A stretch of 19,631 bases of DNA from CAYGWP01 sp964353455. Lineage in GTDB: Bacteria > Planctomycetota > Phycisphaerae > FEN-1346. The stretch lies in NCBI GenBank assembly GCA_964353455.1, contig CAYGWP010000526.1:1-19631 (forward strand), written 5' to 3'. Shown here piece after piece: positions 1-7,822 of this stretch (position 1 is its first letter; the number at the start of each line of letters is the position of its first letter). The notes under the pieces are model-generated. The model did no database searches and was not told where the DNA came from. It saw only the letters and a program-made list of their open reading frames with translations. The translations under genes were made by a program, and so were the position numbers.

Positions 1-77
1 GGGTCTCCCGACCCGCCGCGCACACCGCGTTGCTGAGCCGGCAACGCCCCTTTCGGGCGCGGTGGGTCGGGAGACCC
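1..77. repeat. Long inverted repeat with nested hairpins, downstream of the solute-binding protein gene
   Basis: Positions 1-21 and 57-77 are reverse complements at 20 of 21 bases. Between them lie a 7-bp stem with a 7-base loop (GCGTTGC/GCAACGC) and a small GCCC/GGGC hairpin. The element starts 43 bp past the stop codon of the minus-strand gene ending at 121. It could therefore fold at the 3' end of that transcript and act as a terminator or RNA-stabilising structure, although there is no T-run. The same GGGTCTCCCGACCC core recurs at 8989-9016, so it belongs to a dispersed palindrome family. The window cuts its left edge. Confidence 0.6.
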
Positions 78-120
78 ACCGCGCCAAGGCTCGAGGCCTC
101 CCCTCCCCCCGATTCAAGCC

Positions 121-1791
121 CTACTTACGACGCAAGAGTCCGAAGTCGATGCGGTTCAGGAGGTTCGGCTCGACGCCCTCGATGCCCGGCCGCACGAGCA
201 TCAGGACCGTGTAGAAGTACAGCGGCATGATGGGCGTCTCGCGGACCAATATCGCCTCGGCCCGGGCGAAGGTGCGCATGCGCTCGGGGCCGGGCGCCTG
301 GCGTGCGGCCTCTTCGATGAGGGCGTCGTACTCGGCGCTCGACCAGCCGGTCTGGTTATTGCCGCCGCCGGTCAGGAACATATCTAGAAACGTATTCGGG
401 TCCACATAATCGCCGTACCATCCGCCGCGCGCCACCTGGTACTCGCCCCGCTGGACCATGTCGAGGAATACCTTCCATTCGACCTGCTCGATGCGGACGG
501 CGATGCCCAGCCGGTCGCTCCACTCCTGCTGCACCATCTCGGCGGCAGGCACGTGCCCCAGGCCCCGATTGACGAGGATCGAAAGTTCCGGAAATCCCGC
601 GCCGTTCGGGTACCCCGCCTCGGCCAGCAGGCGCCTGGCCTCCCCGACGTTCTCCGTGATGCCCGGCGGGGGCGTGTAGCCGGGCATTCCGGGCGGCACC
701 AGCGCCAGGGCGGGCAACTGCCCGCCGCGCGCCGCCCGCTCGATTATCGCCCGCCGGTCGATCGCCATCGCCAGCGCCCGGCGCACACGCGCGTCCGCCA
801 GCGGACCCTTCGTACAGTTAAACCGATAGAAATACGTGCCCAGGTTAGGTCCGTACATCACGTCGCGGCGCCGGCCGGCGTCGCGGTCCTCCAGGAGCGG
901 CTGGATCGCCAGGTTCGGCACCACCGTCGTCAGGTCCACCGCCCCGGTCTCGTACGCGAGGAGCGCCGTGCCGATGTCGTCGAGCATCCTGAGTTCGATC
1001 CGCCCGACCGCAACCGACCCGGCGTCCCAGTAGTGCTCATTCCGCTCCCAGATCATGCGGCCGCGGAACCACCACCCGGCCAGCCGGTACGCCCCGTTTG
1101 AGACAAGGTTGGGCGGCATGGTCCAGCGGTCGCCGTGCGCCTCGACCGCGTCTCGCCGGACGGGCAGGTAGGTCGAGAACGCCGCAAGGTCCAGAAAGTA
1201 CGCGCAGGGGCGCTCCAGTTCCACGACGAGGCGGTGCGGCCCTTCCTGGCGGACGCCGACCTTCGCCCACTCGCTATCGGGATCGGCGCCCGGTTTTCCG
1301 AGCGCCTCGAAGTACGCCTTCGCACCGCGGATGGGGTACAGCATGTAGGCGTACTCGGCGGCGGTCTTCGGATCGAGCACCCGCCGCCAGGACCACGCGA
1401 AGTCCTCGGCGGTCACTGGCCGGCCGTCGCTCCAGCGGGCGTCCGGGCGCAGATGGAAGGTATAGGTGCAGCGGTCGTCGGAGATGTCCCACCGCGCGGC
1501 CACGCCGGGGCGGATCTTCAGGCCCCTCGGGTCCAGGACCGTCAGGCCCTCGAAGAGGGCGGCGGCAACCCGGCCGTCCTGGAGTGCGGTCATCTTCGCC
1601 GGGTCGAGCGTGGCGACTTCCGGGCCGGCCGTCCACACCAGGTCGGCCGGCGGCCCCTGCGTGCGATACGCCAGGAGCACCGTGACCACGACCACGGCGG
1701 CGGCCAGCGCCAGAGGTATCAGGAGCCTGCGCATCAGGGCCCGTGCGGATAATGAGAGAGCGCTGCGCCCACCCGAGCGGGTCTTCGACAA
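121..1791 (-). CDS. ABC transporter substrate-binding protein, family 5 (oligopeptide/dipeptide type)
   Basis: This is an extracytoplasmic solute receptor of the SBP_bac_5 (OppA/DppA-like) family, about 556 residues, normal for the family. After the N-terminal hydrophobic segment (residues 22-42) comes the family signature: TLDPAKMTALQDGRVAAALF near 61-80, then RPGVAARWDISDDRCTYTFH near 94-113, then LRPDARWSDGRPVTAEDFAW. The middle and C-terminal parts (ALAMAIDRRAIIE, ARRLLAEAGYPNGAGFP) also fit. The start is the TTG at 1789-1791, which has GAGG 8 bases upstream. An ATG at 1732-1734 gives a tidier signal sequence but no visible ribosome binding site. There is no lipobox cysteine after the hydrophobic segment (it ends VTVLLAYRTQ), so it is probably membrane-anchored or secreted rather than a lipoprotein. 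It lies 33 bp downstream of the HEAT-like gene, probably in one operon. No permease or ATPase gene is present, so the ligand is unknown. Confidence 0.9.
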   Translation of the reverse strand: MSKTRSGGRSALSLSARALMRRLLIPLALAAAVVVVTVLLAYRTQGPPADLVWTAGPEVATLDPAKMTALQDGRVAAALFEGLTVLDPRGLKIRPGVAARWDISDDRCTYTFHLRPDARWSDGRPVTAEDFAWSWRRVLDPKTAAEYAYMLYPIRGAKAYFEALGKPGADPDSEWAKVGVRQEGPHRLVVELERPCAYFLDLAAFSTYLPVRRDAVEAHGDRWTMPPNLVSNGAYRLAGWWFRGRMIWERNEHYWDAGSVAVGRIELRMLDDIGTALLAYETGAVDLTTVVPNLAIQPLLEDRDAGRRRDVMYGPNLGTYFYRFNCTKGPLADARVRRALAMAIDRRAIIERAARGGQLPALALVPPGMPGYTPPPGITENVGEARRLLAEAGYPNGAGFPELSILVNRGLGHVPAAEMVQQEWSDRLGIAVRIEQVEWKVFLDMVQRGEYQVARGGWYGDYVDPNTFLDMFLTGGGNNQTGWSSAEYDALIEEAARQAPGPERMRTFARAEAILVRETPIMPLYFYTVLMLVRPGIEGVEPNLLNRIDFGLLRRK

Positions 1792-1824
1792 TCGCAGCGC
1801 CTCAATCGCGAAGCCCGGTCGCCG

Positions 1825-2925
1825 TTACGGCGCCGCCGGTGCAGCCGCAGGCGCGGCCGGCGCCGCAGGCGCAGGCGCGGCCGGCGCGGGCGGCGGCGCG
1901 GGGGCAGGCAGCGCCCCGTCCGTGTCCTTGAACTGCTTCACGGCGTCCTCGACGGCCTGCGGCAGGGCCGGGCGCTTCGGGATTTTCTTCTGGCTGACGA
2001 ACTTCTCGACCCATTCCAGGAGCGCGAGTTTCTGTGCCACCTGCTCGTCCGCGGCGGAGAAGTTGACCTTCTCGCCGGTGATTTTTTCGAGGGAGGCGTT
2101 GATGAGCGGCATGAGGTTCCGGTCGGCGACCGGCGGCATGATCGCCGCGCACATCGTCGCGTAGGCCGCCAGGATGCGGGCCTTGCCCGCGGGCTGGGTC
2201 TCGCTCGCGTAAGCCCGCTCGAGACCCGTGACGGCGTCGGTCAGGACCAGCGACACCATCGGATCGGAGGCATGCGCCTTCTGGACATATTGCGATATCA
2301 CTTCGGCCAGAATCTCGTGGACCTTCTCGTGGTCGAATCTGCCGAGCATCTGCACCAGGGGCCGGGCCGTGACGGGCGGCATCTCGCCGTCGAACGCCTT
2401 CGCGGCCGCCTGGGCCATCCCCTGCTCCATGCGCGGGTCGGCCTTCTCGGCCACGGCGTCGCACGCCATCGCCAGGCCCCTGGCCGCCCAGTACCGCGAC
2501 GACGGGAACGGGTCCTTCACGAGGGCCGACTCCAGGATCGGCACGCCTTCCACGCGCCCCAGCCCCGCCACCGTCATCACCCAGTTCAGGCGAGCCTCGG
2601 GGCTGACGGCCTTCTTCTCGACCTGCCTGAGCGCCGCAATCGCCTCTTCGCCGAACGCGCGCAGGAACTCGGCCGACCGCGCTCCGGCATCCCTCCGGGC
2701 CTCCATGCTGATCGCCTCGCGGGCGCTCACCATCGCCTTGCGTTCCGGGTCCGTCGAGGAGACCATGGCATTGACCCGCTCGGCCACCCACTGGCGGATC
2801 TGCTGCCGCTCGGCATCGCCGATCACCGGCTTGTCGTGGAGGCCGTCGAGACTCGCCGCAGGCTGGGCCACCGCCGGAGCCGTCGCCAGAACCGCAAGCA
2901 TCGCCGCCAGGGCCGCTCGCCTCAT
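1825..2925 (-). CDS. Secreted alpha-helical (HEAT-like) protein with an Ala/Pro-rich tail
   Basis: A 366-residue exported protein. The ATG at 2923-2925 is chosen because AAGGAG lies 6 bases upstream and the product begins with a clear signal peptide (MRRAALAAMLAVLATAPAVA, cleaved near residue 20). An in-frame extension to 3141 is rejected because it runs through the promoter and repeat region. Residues about 35-335 are almost entirely helical. Stretches such as ALRQVEKKAVSPEARLNWVM and VPILESALVKDPFPSSRYWA resemble HEAT repeats, which usually act as protein-binding scaffolds. The last 27 residues are almost only Ala and Pro, a low-complexity tail that may span or bind the envelope. I do not recognise a specific family, and no catalytic motif is visible. 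It is the first gene of a probable two-gene operon with the solute-binding protein, so a partnership is possible but unproven. Confidence 0.8.
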   Translation of the reverse strand: MRRAALAAMLAVLATAPAVAQPAASLDGLHDKPVIGDAERQQIRQWVAERVNAMVSSTDPERKAMVSAREAISMEARRDAGARSAEFLRAFGEEAIAALRQVEKKAVSPEARLNWVMTVAGLGRVEGVPILESALVKDPFPSSRYWAARGLAMACDAVAEKADPRMEQGMAQAAAKAFDGEMPPVTARPLVQMLGRFDHEKVHEILAEVISQYVQKAHASDPMVSLVLTDAVTGLERAYASETQPAGKARILAAYATMCAAIMPPVADRNLMPLINASLEKITGEKVNFSAADEQVAQKLALLEWVEKFVSQKKIPKRPALPQAVEDAVKQFKDTDGALPAPAPPPAPAAPAPAAPAAPAAAPAAP

Positions 2926-3022
2926 GAGGAACTCCTTCCGAGAGCGCGGCGACCGAACGGCCTGCGGCACCGCCCTCGCCGCCGCCGGCCCCGCGCCCCA
3001 ATTGCCCTTGCTTCCAACGCTT

Positions 3023-3051
3023 ACGGTAATGCCTCCCCGCGGACGTGTCAA
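3023..3051 (-). promoter_or_regulatory. Candidate sigma70-like promoter for the HEAT-like/solute-binding operon
   Basis: On the minus strand a consensus -35 box TTGACA (3046-3051) is followed after 17 bp by TACCGT (3023-3028), a weak -10 with 3 of 6 matches. Transcription would start near 3016, giving a leader of about 90 nt before the ATG at 2925. The assignment rests on the perfect -35 and exact spacing. Confidence 0.4.
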
Positions 3052-3072
3052 GGTTTTTGCCGGTTGTCGGTA

Positions 3073-3102
3073 CGCGCGACCCGATGGGTCGCGGCTAAAA
3101 GG
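3073..3102. repeat. 30-bp palindromic interspersed repeat, copy 1
   Basis: These 30 bases are identical to 17695-17724 and in the same orientation. The core is a hairpin with a 7-bp stem and 3-base loop (GCGACCC-GAT-GGGTCGC), followed by GGCTAAAAGG. Here the copy is bracketed by a 6-bp direct repeat CGGTAC (3068-3073 and 3103-3108, the left one sharing one base with the repeat), as a target-site duplication would look. Both copies lie in gaps between co-directional minus-strand genes. It is a REP-like element. Confidence 0.75.
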
Positions 3103-3151
3103 CGGTACACATCCATTGACCCCGGCATAGGCACCTATCACGGCTCGAGTT

Positions 3152-5239
3152 TCATCGCAGCGGGCCGGCGGCGGCGCGCGGCTTGGCGGGCGCCTCGGCC
3201 GGCACCTCTCGCGGCGCGTGGAAAGCGGGCCACGATGCGCGCCGGTCGTCCTTGTAGAGGCCGATCTCGGCGACGGGGATGGCCTTGAAGCCCAGGGCGA
3301 ACGCGGGCGAAGACGGTTTCAGGCGGAAGTCGCCACCGGCGCGGTCCGCGAACTGCGGGTCCTCATCCACGAGGTTCTTCTCGACGGTCTGGAACTTGCG
3401 CGTCTTGGCGTCGATATCGTCCCACTTGCCGCCCGCCGAGACGTTATGGACGACGACGTTCCGCTTGGGCGTTCCGGGATCATCATCAAGTATGTTGACT
3501 AGATTGGGATATCGCTTTCTCCATAGTTCATTCTGGCACGGCATGGCGGCCAGCCGCGACCTGAGTTCGCCCCTGGGGTCGTCGGTGGCCTTTTTCTGCC
3601 ACCCCAGGCCGCGGGCATCTATGTGCATGGCGGGGGTGCAGTCGATGAAGACGTTGCCATCGACGCTGTTGTCGCATCCGCCGCCGATGAACACCGCCCG
3701 CGTGACCCTGTAGAAAACGTTGCCGGCGATCGCAAATCCGCTGGCCTGGTCGTCCAGGTATATGCCCATCGCCCCCAGCATTCCGGGTCCGAAGATGTGG
3801 TGCCAGTAATTGTTGCGGATTATCGTGCCGCGCGCCGTCCAGTCGCGCCCCGTGTAGAACGCCCCCACGTCGCCGGTGTCGGAGCAGACGCTGTGGACCT
3901 CGTTGAACTCGACGATGTGGTCGTTGCCGCCGAGTTGGATGGCGCTATGGGGTCCGTGGTGGAGCAGGTTGTGGCGTACCATGTTTCCGCAGCCGCTTAC
4001 GCTGACGGCCGGGCGGTACGTGTGGCACCAGCGGCTGAAATCGTGGACGTGGTTGTTCTCGGCCAGGAGGCGCGCGGGGGTGAGGGTCTTCCGGTCGCCG
4101 CCGGCCAGGGAGACGCCGCTCTCGCCGGTCTGGTAGATGTCGCAGCCGATGACGGCGTTGTCCGTGCCGAAGACGGCGACGGCGTTTGTGCCGGTGTTCC
4201 GGATGGTGCATCCGACGATCTGGACGTGCGAGCCTGCGGCAATCTTGACGGCCGTGCCGCGGCAGGCCTCCAGGATGAAGCCGCGGATGGTGACGTAGTC
4301 GGCGTCCATGACGTCGATGAGTTGCTCGATGACGCTGACGACCGCCCTGCCCTCCCCGATGGGCGCCGGCGGCCAGAAATAGAGGATGCCGCCGGCGCGG
4401 TCAACGTAGTACTCGCCGGGCGAGTCGAGTTCCGCCAGGACGTTCAGCGCCATCCAGCGGTTCCCCTTGCGGAGGCCGTAGTTGTGCGGCGTGACGGTGG
4501 TGATGGTGCGGCCCGCGGCGTCGATCGATTCGACCTTCAGGTACGTGTCGGCCCAGTCATGATACCAGTATCCATATACCCATACGTCCGGTTCGCCGGT
4601 CCAGCGTGCGGGGCGGTCCTCGGCGTAGCCGAAGCGGCGGGAGTCCTTGCCCTCGGGCAGCGAGGCGATGCGGGCATACCCTTCGTTCGGCCACCGCGCC
4701 AGGGTCATCGGGCGGTCCTCGAAGAAAAGTTCCATGTGGGCCTCGCGGACGCCCTTGCCGAAACCGCGGACCGAGAGTTGCCCGTACTCGGCGATGCCCT
4801 GCGCCTTGAGGTCGGCCTGAAGCACCTTGCCGCGCGCCGCCTCGTCGAGCCGCCCGAGGACCGCCGGGTCAATGACCGGCCTGAAACCGGCGACGGCCCG
4901 CCCGCCGACGATGCGGACCTCCTCGCCCGGCTGGTTGCGATAGACGATGGGCGACTTCTCCGTGCCCGCATCTTCCTTCGTGAGCGTGAACGCCGCGGCC
5001 CGCTCGTACGCGCCGCCGCGCAGGTAAACCGTTATGCCGCCGTCGGGCAGTCCGCCGGCCCGCTTCATCGAGCGGATGGCGTCGCGGGCCTGCTCGAGCG
5101 CGGCGAAGGGGGCCTCAACCGTGCCGGGCCCCTTCTCGCTGCCGCCGGGGGCGACGTAAAGCGCGGATGCGCCCGCGCACCGGCCGGCCGTCAGGCACGA
5201 GAGGACCAGGGCCAGACTCACATTTATAGTTATTCGCAT
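3152..5239 (-). CDS. Secreted right-handed parallel beta-helix repeat protein
   Basis: A 695-residue exported protein. The ATG at 5237-5239 follows GAGGGG and begins a signal peptide (MRITINVSLALVLSCLTAGR, cleavage near CAGA/SALY). A longer in-frame reading to 5638 would overlap the divergent gene and is rejected. Residues 26-115 carry the entry module common in carbohydrate-active beta-helix proteins (LYVAPGGSEKGPGTVEAPFA, then ARDAIR and an ITVYLRGGAYE strand). Residues about 310-540 are short beta-strand rungs (DYVTIRGFILEACRGTAVKI, HVQIVGCTIRNTGTNAVAVF, GNMVRHNLLHHGPHSAIQLG). A DEDPQFADRAGGDFRLKPSS closing module near 626-645 is typical of these proteins. Family members include polysaccharide lyases, hydrolases and adhesins. 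No lyase catalytic triad can be assigned by eye, so the substrate is unknown. The gene is divergent from the toroid/DUF4159 gene with 151 bp between the start codons. Confidence 0.85.
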   Translation of the reverse strand: MRITINVSLALVLSCLTAGRCAGASALYVAPGGSEKGPGTVEAPFAALEQARDAIRSMKRAGGLPDGGITVYLRGGAYERAAAFTLTKEDAGTEKSPIVYRNQPGEEVRIVGGRAVAGFRPVIDPAVLGRLDEAARGKVLQADLKAQGIAEYGQLSVRGFGKGVREAHMELFFEDRPMTLARWPNEGYARIASLPEGKDSRRFGYAEDRPARWTGEPDVWVYGYWYHDWADTYLKVESIDAAGRTITTVTPHNYGLRKGNRWMALNVLAELDSPGEYYVDRAGGILYFWPPAPIGEGRAVVSVIEQLIDVMDADYVTIRGFILEACRGTAVKIAAGSHVQIVGCTIRNTGTNAVAVFGTDNAVIGCDIYQTGESGVSLAGGDRKTLTPARLLAENNHVHDFSRWCHTYRPAVSVSGCGNMVRHNLLHHGPHSAIQLGGNDHIVEFNEVHSVCSDTGDVGAFYTGRDWTARGTIIRNNYWHHIFGPGMLGAMGIYLDDQASGFAIAGNVFYRVTRAVFIGGGCDNSVDGNVFIDCTPAMHIDARGLGWQKKATDDPRGELRSRLAAMPCQNELWRKRYPNLVNILDDDPGTPKRNVVVHNVSAGGKWDDIDAKTRKFQTVEKNLVDEDPQFADRAGGDFRLKPSSPAFALGFKAIPVAEIGLYKDDRRASWPAFHAPREVPAEAPAKPRAAAGPLR

Positions 5240-5298
5240 AAGTTCCCCTCGCAGGCGGAGGCGGACGGCCTCGCCGCGGCCCCCTCTTCCGACCGCAA

Positions 5299-5327
5299 AG
5301 AGTACCCTGGGGACTTGATAACCGCAA
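5299..5327 (-). promoter_or_regulatory. Weak candidate promoter for the beta-helix gene
   Basis: On the minus strand TTGCGG (5322-5327) and TACTCT (5299-5304) are separated by exactly 17 bp, about 60 nt upstream of the ATG at 5239. The -10 matches at only 3 of 6 positions. It overlaps the opposite-strand promoter at 5315-5343. Confidence 0.3.
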
Positions 5328-5343
5328 GATGCGCGTGTATTCT
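5315..5343 (+). promoter_or_regulatory. Candidate sigma70-like promoter for the toroid/DUF4159 gene
   Basis: TTGATA (5315-5320), 17 bp, then TATTCT (5338-5343), predicting a start near 5350 and a leader of about 40 nt. The same -10 hexamer with a 17-bp spacer is seen upstream of the giant surface protein (15984-16012). A ribosome binding site GGAGG (about 5377-5381) lies 9 bases before the TTG start at 5391. Confidence 0.5.
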
Positions 5344-5390
5344 CGCGATGGGGCCGCCGTGCGCTCCGCATAACTCGGAGGACTCCTGCG

Positions 5391-7778
5391 TTGAAGAGAC
5401 TGCTCGCATGCGCATCGCTGGCCGCGTGCATTCTGGCCGGGGGACTCCCGGCCCTGGCGGGCGCACCCGCCAAGGCCCCCGCCAAGGCGCCGGCCAAGGC
5501 GCCCGCCGCGCCGGCCAGGGACGCCGCCGTCACCGACGAAGCAGTCCTCCGCGCCATCGACAGGGCCACCGAGTACCTCATCAAGACGCAGGAGCCCGAC
5601 GGCACGTGGGCCGAAACCAAGAACCTCTCTTCCGACAAGGAGGTCGGGCGGACGGAACTCGCCCTCCTGACGCTTGTTTATATCGGAATCCATCCGAACC
5701 GCGACGTGGTCTCGAAGGCCCTCGACAAGGTTCTCAACCGCGACCTCGACTACACCTACGCCGTGTGCGCCCGGACGATGGCGCTGGCCCACGTCCAGAA
5801 CAAACTCGTCGGCGACAAGCGCGAGCGAGTCCGCCAGGCCATGCTCCGCGACGTCCAGTGGCTCGTCCAGACCCAGGGACCCGGCAACGGCTGGGGCTAC
5901 AACGGCCTCGCAGGCGTCAACCGCAGCGCTACGTATCAAGACCTCTCCAATACTCAGATGGCCGTCCTCGCCCTGAGAGAAGCCGCACTCGCGGGCGCCG
6001 AAATCCCCAGGTCCACCTGGCAGAGGGTCCAGGACCTCTACTGCAAGTCGCAACTCAAGGACGGGTCGTGGAACTACGCCGAGACTGATAAGCGCGTGGG
6101 CGGCATGTCGAGGCCCGGTTACGGCTCGATGACCGCCGCAGGCCTCGCCTCGGTCTTCATCACCAGCGACAACCTCGACCTGGCCTCGGGATGCCCCTGC
6201 CGCGGCTCGGCCTCCGCGCGGCAGACCGGCGACACGGACCGCCGCATCGACTCCGCCCTCGGATGGCTCGAAGAGCACTTCAAGGCCGGCGCCAACCCCG
6301 AGGGCGGCGACACCTTCGGCTCGCGCGTCCACTACTGGCTTTACAGCGTCGAGCGGGTCGGCAGCGCCGCCGGATACAAGTATTTCGGGGGACACGACTG
6401 GTTCAAGGAGGGCGCCGCCTATCTCCTCGGCACCCAGTCGGCCAACGGCGCATGGGCGGGCGAGTACGGACCGCTCGTCACCACCTGCTTCTCGACGCTC
6501 TTCCTTTACAAGGGCCGCGCGCCCATACTTTTCAATAAACTCGAATTCAAGGGACAGTGGAACAACCATCGCCGCGACATCGCCAACCTCACGCAGTTCG
6601 TCATGCGCACGAAGGAGCAGCCGTTCGGCTGGCAGATCGTGAGTTTCCGCGCGCCCGTCGAGGAACTCCACGACGCGCCCATCCTCTTCATCACGCCCGA
6701 AGACGCCCCCGCGTTTTCGCCCGAAGAGAAGCAGAAACTCCGCCGCTTCACCGACACCGGCGGCACCATACTCTTCGAGGCCTCCTGCGGCAACCCGCTG
6801 GCCCGCAAATTCATCGAGGGCCTCGCCAGGGAACTCTGGCCGGAGTGGCCCGTGCTGCCACTGCCGCGCGAGCACCCCGTCTTCCAGGACCCCTACAGGC
6901 TCAAGAGCGCGCCCGAACTCAGGGGCGCTTCCGACGGCATCCGCACCTTCCTCTTCTACGAGCCCGACGACGTCTCCTGCTCCTGGCAGACCAAGTCATA
7001 TACATTAAAGCAGTATCTATTTGATTGGGGGATGAACATGGTGGCGTACGCGACCGACAACGCCCCGCTCCGCGCGCGGCTGGCCGCCCAGGCCCCGCCC
7101 CCCGACGTGCGCTTCGCCGCGGCCGTGAGCGCCGGACCCGCCAGGACCGTCAAGGTCGCGCGACTTCGGCACTCCGCCGACTGGGCCGTCGCGGCGAATT
7201 ACCGCGGCTTCGCGCGCCTGGCCGACCGGCTCAAGGAAAAGGCCGCCGTCAACCTCGAGGCAAAGGAAGACGGCGTCGCACCCGCCCAACTCGCCGCGTT
7301 CGATGCGGCGTTCCTCACGAGCACCAGGCCCTTCGAGATGACCGCCGACGATGCCGCCGCACTCCGCTCTTTCGCCGCCGCCGGCGGGTTCCTCTGGATC
7401 GAGGCCGCATCGGGGTCGCCCGACGTTGACCCTGCGGTCCGCAAACTCGCCGCACAGGCCGGCTGGCGAATGGAACCCCTCCCCAAGACCCATCCGCTGA
7501 TGACCGGGAAGATGGCCCCCGCCACGGGACACGATCTTACGAAGGACCTGAAGTTCCGATCCGCCCTCAGGGTCGTCCGCGCCGGCCGACCCGAGGCCGA
7601 CATCATCGGCCTCTTCGACGGAGAGAAACTGGCCGGCATCTACTCGCCGCTCGACGTGATGTTCGCCCTCAACCCGTACGAAGCCTACAAACTGCGCGGC
7701 TACGATTCCCCCGACGCCATGGCCGTGGCCACGAACATCGTCCTCTATCTCACCGCGCGCCCCGCCGCAAAGCCGTGA
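5391..7778 (+). CDS. Secreted alpha/alpha-toroid (prenyltransferase/squalene cyclase-like) protein with two DUF4159-like domains
   Basis: A 795-residue exported protein. The TTG start at 5391 is supported by GGAGG 9 bases upstream and an immediate signal peptide (MKRLLACASLAACILAGGLP). Residues 24-43 are a low-complexity AKAP linker coded by a 12-bp tandem repeat. Residues about 50-380 form a toroid domain with QW-like repeats ending GTW, GWGY, GSWNY and GAWAGEYG (near 70, 167, 225 and 353), related in fold to squalene cyclases and prenyltransferase beta subunits. Neither the DxDD nor the DCTAE cyclase motif is visible, so a binding or structural role is more likely than catalysis. Residues about 385-560 and 585-790 look like two tandem DUF4159 domains (DAPILFITPEDAPAFSPEEK, GGTILFEASCGNP; then FDAAFLTSTRPFEMTADDAA, GGFLWIEAASG). 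Each ends in an aromatic segment with N-MVAYAT or N-IVLYLTA. The architecture is familiar from planctomycetes; its role is unknown. Confidence 0.85.
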   Translation: MKRLLACASLAACILAGGLPALAGAPAKAPAKAPAKAPAAPARDAAVTDEAVLRAIDRATEYLIKTQEPDGTWAETKNLSSDKEVGRTELALLTLVYIGIHPNRDVVSKALDKVLNRDLDYTYAVCARTMALAHVQNKLVGDKRERVRQAMLRDVQWLVQTQGPGNGWGYNGLAGVNRSATYQDLSNTQMAVLALREAALAGAEIPRSTWQRVQDLYCKSQLKDGSWNYAETDKRVGGMSRPGYGSMTAAGLASVFITSDNLDLASGCPCRGSASARQTGDTDRRIDSALGWLEEHFKAGANPEGGDTFGSRVHYWLYSVERVGSAAGYKYFGGHDWFKEGAAYLLGTQSANGAWAGEYGPLVTTCFSTLFLYKGRAPILFNKLEFKGQWNNHRRDIANLTQFVMRTKEQPFGWQIVSFRAPVEELHDAPILFITPEDAPAFSPEEKQKLRRFTDTGGTILFEASCGNPLARKFIEGLARELWPEWPVLPLPREHPVFQDPYRLKSAPELRGASDGIRTFLFYEPDDVSCSWQTKSYTLKQYLFDWGMNMVAYATDNAPLRARLAAQAPPPDVRFAAAVSAGPARTVKVARLRHSADWAVAANYRGFARLADRLKEKAAVNLEAKEDGVAPAQLAAFDAAFLTSTRPFEMTADDAAALRSFAAAGGFLWIEAASGSPDVDPAVRKLAAQAGWRMEPLPKTHPLMTGKMAPATGHDLTKDLKFRSALRVVRAGRPEADIIGLFDGEKLAGIYSPLDVMFALNPYEAYKLRGYDSPDAMAVATNIVLYLTARPAAKP

Positions 7779-7822
7779 GCACGCCTTGCCGCCGTCCGAG
7801 CCGTCTCGCCCGCGCCCGGCCC

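Noticed and set aside
5240..5638. N-terminal extension of the beta-helix gene
   Set aside because: It would overlap the start of the divergent gene. The signal peptide and ribosome binding site place the start at 5239.
3623..6088. 821-codon open frame on the plus strand
   Set aside because: It is antisense to the beta-helix gene and runs into the toroid gene in another frame. Composition is Arg/Ala/Asp/Val-rich with no domain, and long antisense frames are expected at this GC content.
5115..6875. 586-codon open frame on the minus strand
   Set aside because: It is the antisense shadow of the toroid/DUF4159 gene and shows no family motif.
7779..7822. Terminator between convergent genes
   Set aside because: No hairpin with a T-run could be found in this 44-bp gap.
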